64,000 nucleotides of DNA from an uncultured Flavobacteriaceae bacterium (GTDB taxonomy: Bacteria; Bacteroidota; Bacteroidia; Flavobacteriales; Flavobacteriaceae), in the NCBI GenBank assembly GCA_937929935.1, contig CALFUL010000014.1, positions 62,001-126,000 of the forward strand, read 5' to 3'. The position numbers and the translations under genes were made by a program. Below, piece after piece: positions 26,859-36,627 of this stretch. The notes beneath the pieces were generated by a model. The model was not told the DNA's origin. It did no database searches and saw only the letters and a list, made by a program, of their open reading frames with translations. Positions within the stretch are counted from its first letter, which is position 1, and each line of letters starts with the position of its first letter.

Positions 26859-27880
26859 TAAAACAAACCTGGTTGTGTACCGCCTTTAATTCTTCCTAAA
26901 TGTGAATAGGCAAGTTCTGTGACCTCCCTACCTCTTGGCGTTCGCATTAAAAAACCTTGTTGAATTAAAAAAGGTTCATACACTTCTTCAATGGTTTCTG
27001 CACTCTCACTTACCGCAGTTGCTATTGTTGTAATTCCAACAGGCCCACCTTTGAACTTATCTATTATTGTAGATAGAATTTTATTATCCATTTCATCTAA
27101 TCCATGGGCATCAACATTCAAAGCCTTTAAACTAAATTTAGAAATTTCCATATCAATATTTCCGTTACCTTTAATTTGGGCAAAATCACGCACCCTTCTT
27201 AGCAAGGCATTACAAATTCTTGGTGTACCCCTACTTCTACCCGCAATTTCAATTGCGGCATCTAGCGTTATTGGAACAGTCAAAATTTCAGCACTTCTTT
27301 CAACTATGGTTGAAAGCAATTCAGTATTGTAGTATTGAAGCCTACTTTGAATTCCGAATCTAGCACGCATAGGCGCTGTCAATAAACCTGAGCGTGTTGT
27401 GGCCCCTATTAAAGTAAACGGATTCAAATTTATTTGAACCGAACGTGCATTGGGGCCCGTTTCAATCATAATATCAATTTTATAATCTTCCATCGCTGAG
27501 TACAAATACTCTTCAACAATTGGGCTTAACCTATGAATTTCATCAATGAATAAAACATCGCGTTCTTCAAGATTAGTCAACAAACCGGCTAAATCACCTG
27601 GCTTATCTAAAACAGGGCCTGAAGTAATTTTAATACCTACACCAAGTTCATTGGCTAAAATATGTGCAAGGGTAGTTTTACCTAGACCCGGTGGGCCGTG
27701 AAACAAGGTGTGATCCAATGCTTCATCGCGTTGATTAGCCGCCTCAACAAACACTTTTAAGTTTTCAATCACTTGTTCTTGACCCGTGAAATCATCAAAA
27801 CTTATAGGCCGCAACGCTCTCTCAATATCAAGTTCTTCACTTGAAAACCCTTCAGCAGATGGATCTAAATTGTCATTCAT
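26858..27880 (-). CDS. ruvB: Holliday junction DNA helicase RuvB
   Basis: A 340-residue AAA+ motor that drives branch migration with RuvA. Walker A is [12 protein letters not shown], Walker B is [10 protein letters not shown], sensor 1 is LIGATTRSG, and the C-terminal winged helix ends in [12 protein letters not shown]. The frame extends six codons upstream (27898), but the family start [12 protein letters not shown] at 27880 is preferred. It is split from ruvA by about 10 kb, and its 3' end overlaps the P450 start. Confidence 0.97.
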   Translation of the reverse strand: MNDNLDPSAEGFSSEELDIERALRPISFDDFTGQEQVIENLKVFVEAANQRDEALDHTLFHGPPGLGKTTLAHILANELGVGIKITSGPVLDKPGDLAGLLTNLEERDVLFIDEIHRLSPIVEEYLYSAMEDYKIDIMIETGPNARSVQINLNPFTLIGATTRSGLLTAPMRARFGIQSRLQYYNTELLSTIVERSAEILTVPITLDAAIEIAGRSRGTPRICNALLRRVRDFAQIKGNGNIDMEISKFSLKALNVDAHGLDEMDNKILSTIIDKFKGGPVGITTIATAVSESAETIEEVYEPFLIQQGFLMRTPRGREVTELAYSHLGRIKGGTQPGLF

Positions 27881-27968
27881 TAAACCAAAGATAATCAAAC
27901 ACCTTATAACAATATCTAATAGCGAATGAGAACCTTAAAAACTGAACTAAAAATTGTAATTTCACTAT

Positions 27969-30233
27969 ATGGAAAAGAACTCTTACGCAGCTGGTATTTT
28001 ACAATACATACCTTTTTTTTATGTGATATGGTCTGATGATTTAGTTTCAGTCTCAGAAATTAATGTTGTTGAAAAGGCTATTCTTCAAGATGAAAGCTTA
28101 AAAAAAGAGGAGACTCAAATTTTGAAGTCTTGGTTAGACACCAAAAACAAACCTTCTAATGAAGAATTTAAAAAATGGAAAAACATCATTTCAAATTCTG
28201 ATGTCAAATTAGTAGAAAGTGACACGTACCCATTAAGCACATTTAGTCAAAATGTGGTTTGCCACTATTTTGAACAATGTCCGTTCAATGACAAACTAAA
28301 ACATATTGAAGTTAATTTGGGTATTCAACCCAATCATTATAACCATTTATTCGATGTTGAAGTAGAGCATGAAATTACTTCTGATTTGTATAGTGCCAAT
28401 GAAATTGATACAATATTAAAAGGAAAGCATGCTCCTTTAATAGATGGGTTCAGAAAAGTGATGAATGATTCAATTTTTGATTGGGAAGTTCAACGAAATA
28501 AGGAAGCATTCAGAGAAGTAGTCTTAAAACAAGTAGAACATTTAGCTGACAAAGGTTATGGCGCTCTTGCTTATCCGGAAGCCTATGGCGGAACCGAAGA
28601 TATGGAAGGCTACGCCTATATGTTTGAAAACATGATGTATATCGATGGTAGTTTGACTATCAAATTTGGTGTACAATTCGGACTCTTTGGCGGCAGTATT
28701 CAAAAATTAGGAACTAAAGGGCATCATGATAAGTACCTAAGTGAAACTGGTAAAGCAAAATTACTAGGATGCTTTGCCATGACTGAAACGGGTCATGGGT
28801 CTAATGTACGTGGTGTAAAAACTACGGCGACCTATGACAAGAAAACTGACCAAATAGTCATTCACACACCTGGGCAAAATGATAACAAAGAATATATTGG
28901 CAACGCTTTACATTCTAAAATGGCTTCAGTATTCGCTCAGTTAATTGTTGACGGAAAAAATGAGGGAGTTCATGCTATTTTGGTGCCAATCAGAAATGAA
29001 AAGCATGAATTAATGCCCGGTGTCAAGGTGGTTGACAATGGTTATAAATTAGGGTTAAATGGCGTTGATAATGGCAAAATATGGTTTAATCAAGTTGCTG
29101 TACCAAGAGCTAACTTATTAAATAAATACGGTACCATAAATGACAATGGCTCATACCACTCTGATATCAAAAACCCGAACAAGCGCTTCTTTACCATGTT
29201 AGGCACTTTGGTTGGTGGTAGAATTTGCGTTGCACGTGCAGGTTTAGGTGGTGCGAAAATGGCCTTAGCAGTTGCTATAAAACACGCCCTAAAAAGAAGA
29301 CAATTCAATGACAGCATAAAAGTTCAAGAAGACTTACTGATGGACTATCCTTCACATCAATTACGTTTAACTCCTCTTGTTGCAAACGCCTATGTATATC
29401 ATGTCACACTAGACAAGATGATGACTGAGTACTGCGATGAAAGTCAACCTGATAAACGTGTTATTGAAACCAAAGTAGCTGGCTTAAAATCAATCATTAC
29501 TTGGTATGCAAATTCAACAATTCAAGAATGTCGTGAAGCCTGTGGGGGTAAAGGATATCTTATTGAAAACCGTATAGCTGATATAAAAGGTGATGTTGAC
29601 ATTTTTACAACTTTTGAAGGCGACAACACAGTGCTTCTATTATTAGCCGCTAAAGGCGTTTTATCTGATTTTAAATCTGAATTTAATAGTGCTGGTTTTT
29701 CAGCGGTTTTAAAACTTTTAGGATCTCAATTGACTGATAAAATTTCAACGGCCAATCCTTTATATTCGAATAAGGTAGATAAAGCACATTTATTCAATCC
29801 AAAGTTTCATAAACATGCCCTCAATTATCGAACTAGAAGATTAACGTATTCGCTTGCGTCACGTATTCGAGGTTATATCAAGAAAGGTATGCCTGCTTAC
29901 CAAGCCTTTATGAAGGTTCAAACCCATTTACTCGCTTTAGGTAAGGCCTATGCAGCAGAACTTGCTTATAGCACTTATGCTGATTTTGTTGATACCATGT
30001 CTGAAGGAAAGAATAAAGAATTGTTTGCAAAATTAGGTACGCTTCATGCCCTTCATGAAATTCGTCAAGATGCTGAATGGTATTTAGAACAGGGGTATTT
30101 AGGAAGCACCAAATCTAAAGCTATTCGTCAGCGCGTTGAAAGACTTTGTACAGAACTCAGACCACATATTGGTGTTCTTGTAGATGGCTGGGGTATTCCT
30201 AAAGGTTCTATTACTGCACCTATTGCCAAATAA
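27969..30233 (+). CDS. Acyl-CoA dehydrogenase/oxidase family protein with an extra N-terminal domain
   Basis: A 754-residue flavoprotein. Residues about 1-115 form an acidic helical region outside the usual fold (similar in style to a TerB-like helical domain). Residues about 150-600 are the acyl-CoA dehydrogenase/oxidase core: CFAMTETGHGSN for FAD and substrate binding, then CGGKGYLIENRIADIKGDVD and FTTFEGDNTV, which are more like acyl-CoA oxidases than short-chain dehydrogenases. The C-terminal helical part follows. It would do the first oxidation step of fatty-acid beta-oxidation; whether electrons go to ETF or to oxygen is not settled by sequence. It is divergent from ruvB and faces the GIN-domain gene. 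Confidence 0.87.
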   Translation: MEKNSYAAGILQYIPFFYVIWSDDLVSVSEINVVEKAILQDESLKKEETQILKSWLDTKNKPSNEEFKKWKNIISNSDVKLVESDTYPLSTFSQNVVCHYFEQCPFNDKLKHIEVNLGIQPNHYNHLFDVEVEHEITSDLYSANEIDTILKGKHAPLIDGFRKVMNDSIFDWEVQRNKEAFREVVLKQVEHLADKGYGALAYPEAYGGTEDMEGYAYMFENMMYIDGSLTIKFGVQFGLFGGSIQKLGTKGHHDKYLSETGKAKLLGCFAMTETGHGSNVRGVKTTATYDKKTDQIVIHTPGQNDNKEYIGNALHSKMASVFAQLIVDGKNEGVHAILVPIRNEKHELMPGVKVVDNGYKLGLNGVDNGKIWFNQVAVPRANLLNKYGTINDNGSYHSDIKNPNKRFFTMLGTLVGGRICVARAGLGGAKMALAVAIKHALKRRQFNDSIKVQEDLLMDYPSHQLRLTPLVANAYVYHVTLDKMMTEYCDESQPDKRVIETKVAGLKSIITWYANSTIQECREACGGKGYLIENRIADIKGDVDIFTTFEGDNTVLLLLAAKGVLSDFKSEFNSAGFSAVLKLLGSQLTDKISTANPLYSNKVDKAHLFNPKFHKHALNYRTRRLTYSLASRIRGYIKKGMPAYQAFMKVQTHLLALGKAYAAELAYSTYADFVDTMSEGKNKELFAKLGTLHALHEIRQDAEWYLEQGYLGSTKSKAIRQRVERLCTELRPHIGVLVDGWGIPKGSITAPIAK

Positions 30234-30252
30234 GCAACTGACCTTTAATAAG

Positions 30253-31074
30253 TTATTTCTGTTTATGCAGTTCTGAAGTGTCTAAAAACTCTTGTATTTC
30301 AATGCGCCCATTACCGTATAAATAGGTTTTAGAAGACCCTTTAGATGACAATTCAAGTAGTTCATTAGCATATACTCTTGCATTAGCAGAACCCTCTAAA
30401 TTAGCAGAAACAGTTTGTGCTTTATGCTTTGATGCTTTTAAATTAGATGACCCAGTTTGCGTAATGCCAAAATTCTCTGAATTACCATCCATTTTGACGG
30501 TGGCATTACCTTGTAAATCTATAATATTAGTATCACAGATTGCTATAATACGCACATCAATACGGTCACTCACTTTGATACTCATATCATCAGCATCTAA
30601 ATTAAAATCTCCAGAACTGTTGCCCATCATAGTGATATCAATAGTTGAAGCATTGGCATTTAATTCAAGTTTTGCATTACCACTAGTATGCACCATTAAT
30701 TCTTCAACATCAATTTGATCTTCCATTCGAATTCTTCCGGCGACCATATTAATCTTGTTAATCTCAAAATAATCGATGGTAATATCTAATTTTTTCTTGC
30801 TGGTAATTTTATAAAAAGAACTAATCACAAGGGTGCTGTCTTGCACTTCAAACTTTAGAACATCAATAAGATTATCATCCGCGCTAAGCGAATACCCTTC
30901 ACTACGTCCTTTACGCAATGTTATATCAATGTCATCTGTGAGTTCTATAGCATTGAAGGCGGGTAAGTTTTCAGTGACTTCAATAACATTCTTACTGCCT
31001 TTTATTTTGGGCTTACGTTGTGAATAAATTGCAGTTGTTGACAACGCAATTAATACTAAAATGTACTTTTTCAT
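30253..31074 (-). CDS. GIN domain (DUF2807) secreted protein
   Basis: A 273-residue protein with a signal peptide (cleavage near TAIYS-Q). The mature part starts with ITLRKG-like DDIDITLRKGRSEGY and proceeds as a chain of short beta-strands with regular Asn/Asp/Ser turns (LELNANASTIDITMMGNSSG, cut here), ending in SKGSSKTYLYGNGRIEI. This is the head-domain pattern of DUF2807, the putative auto-transporter adhesin head GIN domain, common in Bacteroidota. The role is unknown; a cell-surface or periplasmic beta-solenoid is likely. It stands alone, converging with the acyl-CoA dehydrogenase gene with only 19 nt between them. Confidence 0.85.
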   Translation of the reverse strand: MKKYILVLIALSTTAIYSQRKPKIKGSKNVIEVTENLPAFNAIELTDDIDITLRKGRSEGYSLSADDNLIDVLKFEVQDSTLVISSFYKITSKKKLDITIDYFEINKINMVAGRIRMEDQIDVEELMVHTSGNAKLELNANASTIDITMMGNSSGDFNLDADDMSIKVSDRIDVRIIAICDTNIIDLQGNATVKMDGNSENFGITQTGSSNLKASKHKAQTVSANLEGSANARVYANELLELSSKGSSKTYLYGNGRIEIQEFLDTSELHKQK

Positions 31075-31178
31075 TTTGTTAGTGTTTAAGGGAACAGAAT
31101 ACTCTATTCAGCTTTAGTACTCCTAAAATTGTGCCAAATGCGTATTCTAGTTAAATATCCTAAATCTAATATATCAAA

Positions 31179-31211
31179 AAAAATGCCCAACTTTTAAAGT
31201 TGGGCATTTTT
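31179..31211 (-). terminator. Terminator of the act-cox respiratory operon
   Basis: A 15-bp perfect stem (AAAAATGCCCAACTT / AAGTTGGGCATTTTT, slightly overlapping at the loop) lies 18 nt beyond the subunit I stop codon, followed by a T-rich stretch on the minus strand. It ends the eight-gene operon. Confidence 0.92.
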
Positions 31212-31229
31212 CTGTAAGAATCTTTTATA

Positions 31230-33059
31230 TCAATGATTGAGTTCTTCTTCATCTTTTTGAAGCGGAACTGTTTGTGGAACATAATCTTGACCCGGAATAA
31301 TGTATTCTCCGTTTTCATCTACTTTACTATAATCATACGCCCAACGGTGTACATGTGGTATTGGACCATCCCAGTTACCGTGAATGTGCTTTACTTCAGC
31401 TGTCCACTCCAAAGTAGTTGACTTCCATGGATTTTTAGGTCCTATTTTATTACTAAACATACTTGTAACAAAATTGTACACAAAGATCAATTGTGCTGCA
31501 CCTGCTATTAATGCAAAAACCGTCATTAATACTTGCACATCAGTTAATTCATCAAACATTGGGAAAGCCGTGTTTTCATAATATCTTCTTGGCACACCTG
31601 CCATACCTACAAAGTGCATCGGAAAGAATACCCCATAAGCACATACTGCTGTTACCCAAAAATGAACATAACCTAAATTCTTATTCATCAACCTACCTTC
31701 AAACATTTTTGGAAACCAATGATATACCCCAGCAAATAAACCGTATAAGGCTGAAATACCCATTACTAAGTGAAAGTGAGCTACAACAAAGTAAGTGTCA
31801 TGAACATTAATGTCAAGGGTGCTATCACCCAATATAATTCCTGTTAATCCACCTGTTATGAAAGTCGAAACCAAAGCGATTGAAAATAGCATCGCCGGAT
31901 TGAGCTGTAAATTACCTTTCCACAAAGTGGTTATATAGTTAAATGCTTTTACTGCGGAGGGAATTGCAATTAAAAGGGTCGTAAATGTAAATACTGATCC
32001 TAAAAACGGATTCATACCTGAGATAAACATATGATGACCCCAAACAATAGTTGATAAAAATGCTATGGCCATAATCGATGCTACCATTGCACGATACCCG
32101 AAAATGGGTTTACGTGCGTTTGTTGCCATTACCTCTGAAGTAATACCCAATGCAGGTAATAATACAATGTATACTTCTGGGTGACCTAAGAACCAAAACA
32201 AGTGCTCAAATAAAACAGGTGATCCACCTTGATAATGCAATACTTCACCTTGAATAAAGATATCTGACAAAAAGAATGATGTACCAAAGCTTCGATCCAT
32301 AATCAACAATAAAGCTGCTGACAACAATACCGGAAACGAGATTACACCAATTATTGCTGTGATAAAGAATGCCCAAATAGTTAATGGCAATCTTGACATT
32401 GACATACCTTTAGTTCTTAAGTTAAGAACAGTAACAATGTAATTCAATGAACCTAATAATGATGAAGCAATGAATATGGCCATAGAAGATAACCACAAGG
32501 TCATACCTAAACCTGAACCGGGTTGTGCTAATTCAACTGCACTTAGCGGTGGATAAATAGTCCAACCTGCTGCTGCAGGACCTGCCTCAACAAACAGTGA
32601 CAGCACCATGATAACACAAGAGACAAAGAACATCCAGAAAGAAAGCATGTTCAAAAAGCCTGATGCCATATCACGTGCACCAATTTGTAACGGAATCAAT
32701 AAATTACTAAACGTACCACTCAAGCCTGCTGTCAATACAAAGAATACCATAATGGTACCATGCATGGTTACTAAAGCTAGGTACATATCAGCATCCATAA
32801 CACCTTCAGGGGCCCAATCACCTAGTACAGCCTCAAAAATAGCAAATGATTCAGCTGGCCATGCCAATTGCATTCTAAACATAAGAGACATTGCGATACC
32901 AATAAAGCCCATAAACAGAACACCTGTTATGAGGTACTGCTTTGCAATCATTTTATGATCTTGACTAAATATGTATTTAGTTACAAAGGTCTCTTTATGA
33001 TGATGATGTCCGTGATCATCATGAGCGTGATCATCTACATGTGCTGTTGCTGCTGACAT
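31230..33059 (-). CDS. Cytochrome c oxidase subunit I
   Basis: A 609-residue heme-copper oxidase subunit I with 12 core helices. It keeps the active-site HPEVY loop (LFWFLGHPEVYIVLLP) with the CuB histidine and cross-linked tyrosine, the WGHHMF histidine pair, and HFHLVMG for the haem ligands, so it is an A-type enzyme that reduces O2 and pumps protons. The N-terminus has eight histidines in residues 7-21 (HDDHGHHHH) before the first helix. It is the last gene of the act-cox operon, 44 nt after subunit II. Symbols used in other species are ctaD/coxA. Confidence 0.97.
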   Translation of the reverse strand: MSAATAHVDDHAHDDHGHHHHKETFVTKYIFSQDHKMIAKQYLITGVLFMGFIGIAMSLMFRMQLAWPAESFAIFEAVLGDWAPEGVMDADMYLALVTMHGTIMVFFVLTAGLSGTFSNLLIPLQIGARDMASGFLNMLSFWMFFVSCVIMVLSLFVEAGPAAAGWTIYPPLSAVELAQPGSGLGMTLWLSSMAIFIASSLLGSLNYIVTVLNLRTKGMSMSRLPLTIWAFFITAIIGVISFPVLLSAALLLIMDRSFGTSFFLSDIFIQGEVLHYQGGSPVLFEHLFWFLGHPEVYIVLLPALGITSEVMATNARKPIFGYRAMVASIMAIAFLSTIVWGHHMFISGMNPFLGSVFTFTTLLIAIPSAVKAFNYITTLWKGNLQLNPAMLFSIALVSTFITGGLTGIILGDSTLDINVHDTYFVVAHFHLVMGISALYGLFAGVYHWFPKMFEGRLMNKNLGYVHFWVTAVCAYGVFFPMHFVGMAGVPRRYYENTAFPMFDELTDVQVLMTVFALIAGAAQLIFVYNFVTSMFSNKIGPKNPWKSTTLEWTAEVKHIHGNWDGPIPHVHRWAYDYSKVDENGEYIIPGQDYVPQTVPLQKDEEELNH

Positions 33060-33103
33060 AATCTTATTTTAATCTTTTAGTATTAATTTTCTTTTAAAGC
33101 CTA

Positions 33104-34162
33104 TTACTGCATTGAAGTCATGGTCTGCCCAAATGTTTTTTGGGTTTTCATCCATGCTTCATATTCTTCTTGCGTTTCAACAATAATTTTCATTTGCATA
33201 TTATAATGTGACTTACCACATATTTTATTACAAAGAAGAATATAATCATACTCCCAAGGTTCAGAATTATCTGCACCATTGGCTGCTTTCTCAGCACGTA
33301 TTTTATTAGTTCTTGCTACCTTATCAATTACATCTGGATCTAAACGTATCTCTTTTGTTGTTTTTGTTGGTGTAAAAGAAAACTCCGTGGTCATACCTGG
33401 AACACAATTCATTTGCGCTCTAAAGTGAGGCATGTAAGCAGAATGCAATACATCTTGCGAACGCATTTTAAAATTGACTTTACGCCCAACAGGTAAGTGT
33501 AATTCTCTTACAATTACATCATCAGTAGCATAAGAATCAGATTCATCTAAACCTAATACATTGGCTCTGTCAATATCGATCATACGTACATTCGCTCCAC
33601 CCAAGACATTATCAGTACCGCCATATCTTGCAGACCACTGAAATTGTTGTGCATATAATTCAATGATTAAAGGATTGTCTTCATCATTGACATCCATGAT
33701 GTTCGTCCATGTGTATAAACCCCATCCAATTAATACCGCCAAAACAACCATTGGTATGAATGTCCATATCAACTCTAACTTATGATTTTCAACATAAAAG
33801 TGAGCTTTATTGCCAGTTTTGCCTCGATACTTATAACCGAAATAATGCAATAAGGCTTGTGTTATTGTTTGTACTATAAAAATAATTACAAAAGATATGA
33901 GCATCAAGTTGTCATATTCTGCACCATGTGCTGAAGATGACTCTGGTAGTAAAAATTTAGAATATTTTACAAAACTAAAAATGGTAATGCCATAAATAAA
34001 AATCAAAAAGGCAAACATCAAATAACCTTGATTTTTATTATCCTGATCATTAGCAATTTGAGCGTTCTCATTTTTAATTTGAGTGAGCTCAAAAATTTTG
34101 GTCATTTGCCAAATAGCAATTCCAACTAGGGCTAAAACTATAAATGTCAATGCTGTAGTCAT
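33104..34162 (-). CDS. Cytochrome c oxidase subunit II
   Basis: A 352-residue subunit II with an N-terminal helix, two more helices (about 52-72 and 81-105 region, then 135-155) and a periplasmic cupredoxin domain. The CuA ligands are complete: the histidine in VLHSAYMPHF, then CNKICGKSHYNM (C-x3-C-x3-H-x2-M). It accepts electrons from cytochrome c or directly from ActE/ActA haems and passes them to haem a in subunit I. No haem-binding CxxCH is fused to it, unlike caa3-type enzymes, so the c-haems must come from the Act proteins encoded just upstream. It lies 30 nt after actF. Confidence 0.96.
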   Translation of the reverse strand: MTTALTFIVLALVGIAIWQMTKIFELTQIKNENAQIANDQDNKNQGYLMFAFLIFIYGITIFSFVKYSKFLLPESSSAHGAEYDNLMLISFVIIFIVQTITQALLHYFGYKYRGKTGNKAHFYVENHKLELIWTFIPMVVLAVLIGWGLYTWTNIMDVNDEDNPLIIELYAQQFQWSARYGGTDNVLGGANVRMIDIDRANVLGLDESDSYATDDVIVRELHLPVGRKVNFKMRSQDVLHSAYMPHFRAQMNCVPGMTTEFSFTPTKTTKEIRLDPDVIDKVARTNKIRAEKAANGADNSEPWEYDYILLCNKICGKSHYNMQMKIIVETQEEYEAWMKTQKTFGQTMTSMQ

Positions 34163-34192
34163 CGTATCTCTTACTGTTATACTTTCGCTTTG

Positions 34193-35521
34193 TTAATAAT
34201 GAAAATGCTTACTTTCTTCAATAAACGGATTTCGTTTTGGCTGCAAGGGTGCTGACCCAAGTGCTCTGAATATCCAGAAAATAAATAATCCTGCAAATAA
34301 TAAAATGGCACCAATCTCTGGTATACCAATACTCCATTGAGTACCCACCGTTGACGGAATAATCATATTATAAATATCCATATAGTGACCTGCTAGAATC
34401 ACAATACCCGCCATAATTACAAACCAATTAATTCTCTTGTAATCACTATTCATTAATAATAAAACAGGAAACAAAAAGTTCATAGCTACCATACCAAAAA
34501 ATGGTAAGTTATAATCTTGAATTCTAGTCACGTAATACGTTACCTCTTCAGGAATGTTAGCGTACCATATGAGCATGAATTGAGAGAACCATAGGTAGGT
34601 CCAGAAAATACTAATACCAAACATGAATTTTGCTAAATCATGAATATGACTATCATTAACATCTTTTAAATGACCTTTTGATTTCAAGTAGATAGTTACC
34701 ATGGCAATTACAGTAATACCTGAAACGAACATACTTGCAAAAACATACCAACCAAAAAGGGTACTAAACCAATGCGGATCAACACTCATAATCCAATCCC
34801 ATGACATGATAGATTCAGAGATTAAATAAAAGACCAAAAATGCTGCTGATATTCTGAAATTCAATTTAAAGTTTGAATTATCATCAGACTCATCTTGCGC
34901 TAACGATAATTTTCTAGAATACTCACGATAACCAATCCATCCTGCTAAGAAAATTAACGCACGAATTAAAAAGAAGGTTGTATTTAAGTATCCTTTTTTA
35001 CCCTGTAAAATTGGATCGTGAGCAACGACATCAGGATCCATCCAAACAAATAAATGATTCATGTGCATTACTGATAGCAAAAGAATAATAAAAACTATGA
35101 TACCACCTGGTACAATGTATGAGGTAATACCCTCCATTACCCTAAAAAGTAAAGGCGACCAACCAGCTTGCGCTGCACGCTGTATGGCATAGAAAGCCAA
35201 AGCTCCAAGAGAAATCATAAAAAAGAAAAACGCTGCTACATATAACGCAGCCCAAGGCTTGTTGCGCAACTGATGAAACACATGTTCATCATGCTCGGCT
35301 TCTGTCATTGTATGAGCTTCTGTTTCATGGTTATCTGCTGCCATTGGGTGCGCCGCTTCTTCAGCATGACCGCTACCATGACCATCATCATGAGCTGCAA
35401 CCATTTCTTTAGCTGCCTCAATTGTTGATGGAGCGCTAAAAAAGCCATATGCGGTTAACAATGCTCCTACAACCATCATAATAATGGCACCCATCTTTAA
35501 TCTGTTCGAAACTGTGTACAT
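34193..35521 (-). CDS. actF: Alternative complex III subunit ActF (NrfD-like quinol-site membrane subunit)
   Basis: A 442-residue integral membrane protein with about ten helices. It belongs to the second, diverged NrfD-type subunit of quinol:cytochrome c oxidoreductase (ACIII). Residues 44-83, between the first and second helices, hold nine histidines among Asp/Glu/Ala, an unusual stretch that could bind a metal. ActF is part of the membrane arm with ActC. The gene is between actE (16 nt) and oxidase subunit II (30 nt). Confidence 0.9.
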   Translation of the reverse strand: MYTVSNRLKMGAIIMMVVGALLTAYGFFSAPSTIEAAKEMVAAHDDGHGSGHAEEAAHPMAADNHETEAHTMTEAEHDEHVFHQLRNKPWAALYVAAFFFFMISLGALAFYAIQRAAQAGWSPLLFRVMEGITSYIVPGGIIVFIILLLSVMHMNHLFVWMDPDVVAHDPILQGKKGYLNTTFFLIRALIFLAGWIGYREYSRKLSLAQDESDDNSNFKLNFRISAAFLVFYLISESIMSWDWIMSVDPHWFSTLFGWYVFASMFVSGITVIAMVTIYLKSKGHLKDVNDSHIHDLAKFMFGISIFWTYLWFSQFMLIWYANIPEEVTYYVTRIQDYNLPFFGMVAMNFLFPVLLLMNSDYKRINWFVIMAGIVILAGHYMDIYNMIIPSTVGTQWSIGIPEIGAILLFAGLFIFWIFRALGSAPLQPKRNPFIEESKHFHY

Positions 35522-35537
35522 ATCTAAAATCTATGTA

Positions 35538-36092
35538 TTATTTAGTTAAATCTTCTTTCAGGCTCATTACATACTCAGAAACCTGCCACATTTCTTCAGT
35601 GCTCATTTGAGAGGCATAAGACCCCATGTTATTCAAACCATATTGTACGGTATGAAATGAAGTACCTACTGTAATATTTCTTGCAGAATCGGCATAACTT
35701 GGTATACCTAGAATTTTCTCTCGTTTCACCAAAGTACCTTGTCCGTCTCCTTTATTACCGTGGCAAATTGCACAGTAAATAGTGTATAACTCTGCACCTT
35801 TTACCAAATGCTCTTCAGCTTTCAAGGTATCAAGCGGGCTTGCCATCAATCTTGCAATTTCTTTGCCCTCTGGAGTATTCTCAATTTCATATGGTAACCA
35901 ACCACGATTTACTGTACCCTCAACTGGAGTTCTCGCTTCAATGCCGTCAAGCATTTTACCATACGTTTCATAACCTACCGATTCATACATATTAGGCATG
36001 TATTGGTAATTAGGCTTTGTTTTATCTTCGTAGCAAGAAGCACAGAAGACTAGCAAAGCAAATACTATCACTATGTTTTTAAAACTATTCAT
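35538..36092 (-). CDS. actE: Alternative complex III subunit ActE, monohaem cytochrome c lipoprotein
   Basis: A 184-residue protein with a lipoprotein signal (VFCASC, lipid-bearing cysteine near residue 20) and one haem motif, CAICHGNKGDGQG, in a cytochrome c fold (about residues 85-180). The distal methionine is probably in NNMGSYASQM. It sits on the periplasmic side of ACIII and passes electrons toward the oxidase. It starts 2 nt after actD. Confidence 0.92.
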   Translation of the reverse strand: MNSFKNIVIVFALLVFCASCYEDKTKPNYQYMPNMYESVGYETYGKMLDGIEARTPVEGTVNRGWLPYEIENTPEGKEIARLMASPLDTLKAEEHLVKGAELYTIYCAICHGNKGDGQGTLVKREKILGIPSYADSARNITVGTSFHTVQYGLNNMGSYASQMSTEEMWQVSEYVMSLKEDLTK

Positions 36093-36094
36093 AC

Positions 36095-36625
36095 TTAATG
36101 AAGGTTTTTTTCTGCAAAATTAATTTCGACTGCCCCTGTTTCTGACAACAAATCAGTTAACTCTTTTTCATTACCATGAACTTCAATTTCCATTACAAAA
36201 TGGTCATCAGTAGTTCTTGGGTCTGGGTTTTCAGCTTCTTTAAACGGCCATAATCTACTTCTCAAATAAAAAGTAATAACCATTAAGTGCGCTGCAAAAA
36301 ACACAGTCAGCTCAAACATAATAGGAACAAATGCCGGCATGTTCTGGATATAGCTAAAACTTGGTTTACCGCCAATATCTTGAGGCCAATCTTTAATCAT
36401 GATGAAATTCATCATAAGCACCGCCACTATTAAACCTACACAGCCATACATAAACGCGGTAATCGCTATTCGTGTTGGCGCTAGACCCATTGCTTTGTCT
36501 AAACCGTGAACCGGAAAAGGACAATACACTTCTTCAATATGATGTTTTGCTGCTTTTACCTTTTTAACGGCATGCATCAAAATATCATCATCATTATAAT
36601 AGGCTTGAATTACTTTAGATGCCAT
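36095..36625 (-). CDS. actD: Alternative complex III subunit ActD (DUF3341)
   Basis: A 176-residue protein with a soluble N-terminal part (VEEVYCPFPVHGLDKAMGL motif of DUF3341, quoted in part: CPFPVHGLD) and two membrane helices (about 52-74 and 92-114). In ACIII structures ActD is a cofactor-free subunit that supports the membrane domain. The gene is 2 nt from both actC and actE. Confidence 0.93.
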   Translation of the reverse strand: MASKVIQAYYNDDDILMHAVKKVKAAKHHIEEVYCPFPVHGLDKAMGLAPTRIAITAFMYGCVGLIVAVLMMNFIMIKDWPQDIGGKPSFSYIQNMPAFVPIMFELTVFFAAHLMVITFYLRSRLWPFKEAENPDPRTTDDHFVMEIEVHGNEKELTDLLSETGAVEINFAEKNLH

Positions 36626-36627
36626 AT

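Noticed and set aside
27881..27898. Longer ruvB frame starting at 27898
   Set aside because: The usual RuvB N-terminus MNDNLDPS starts at 27880; the extra MIIFGL is not conserved in style.
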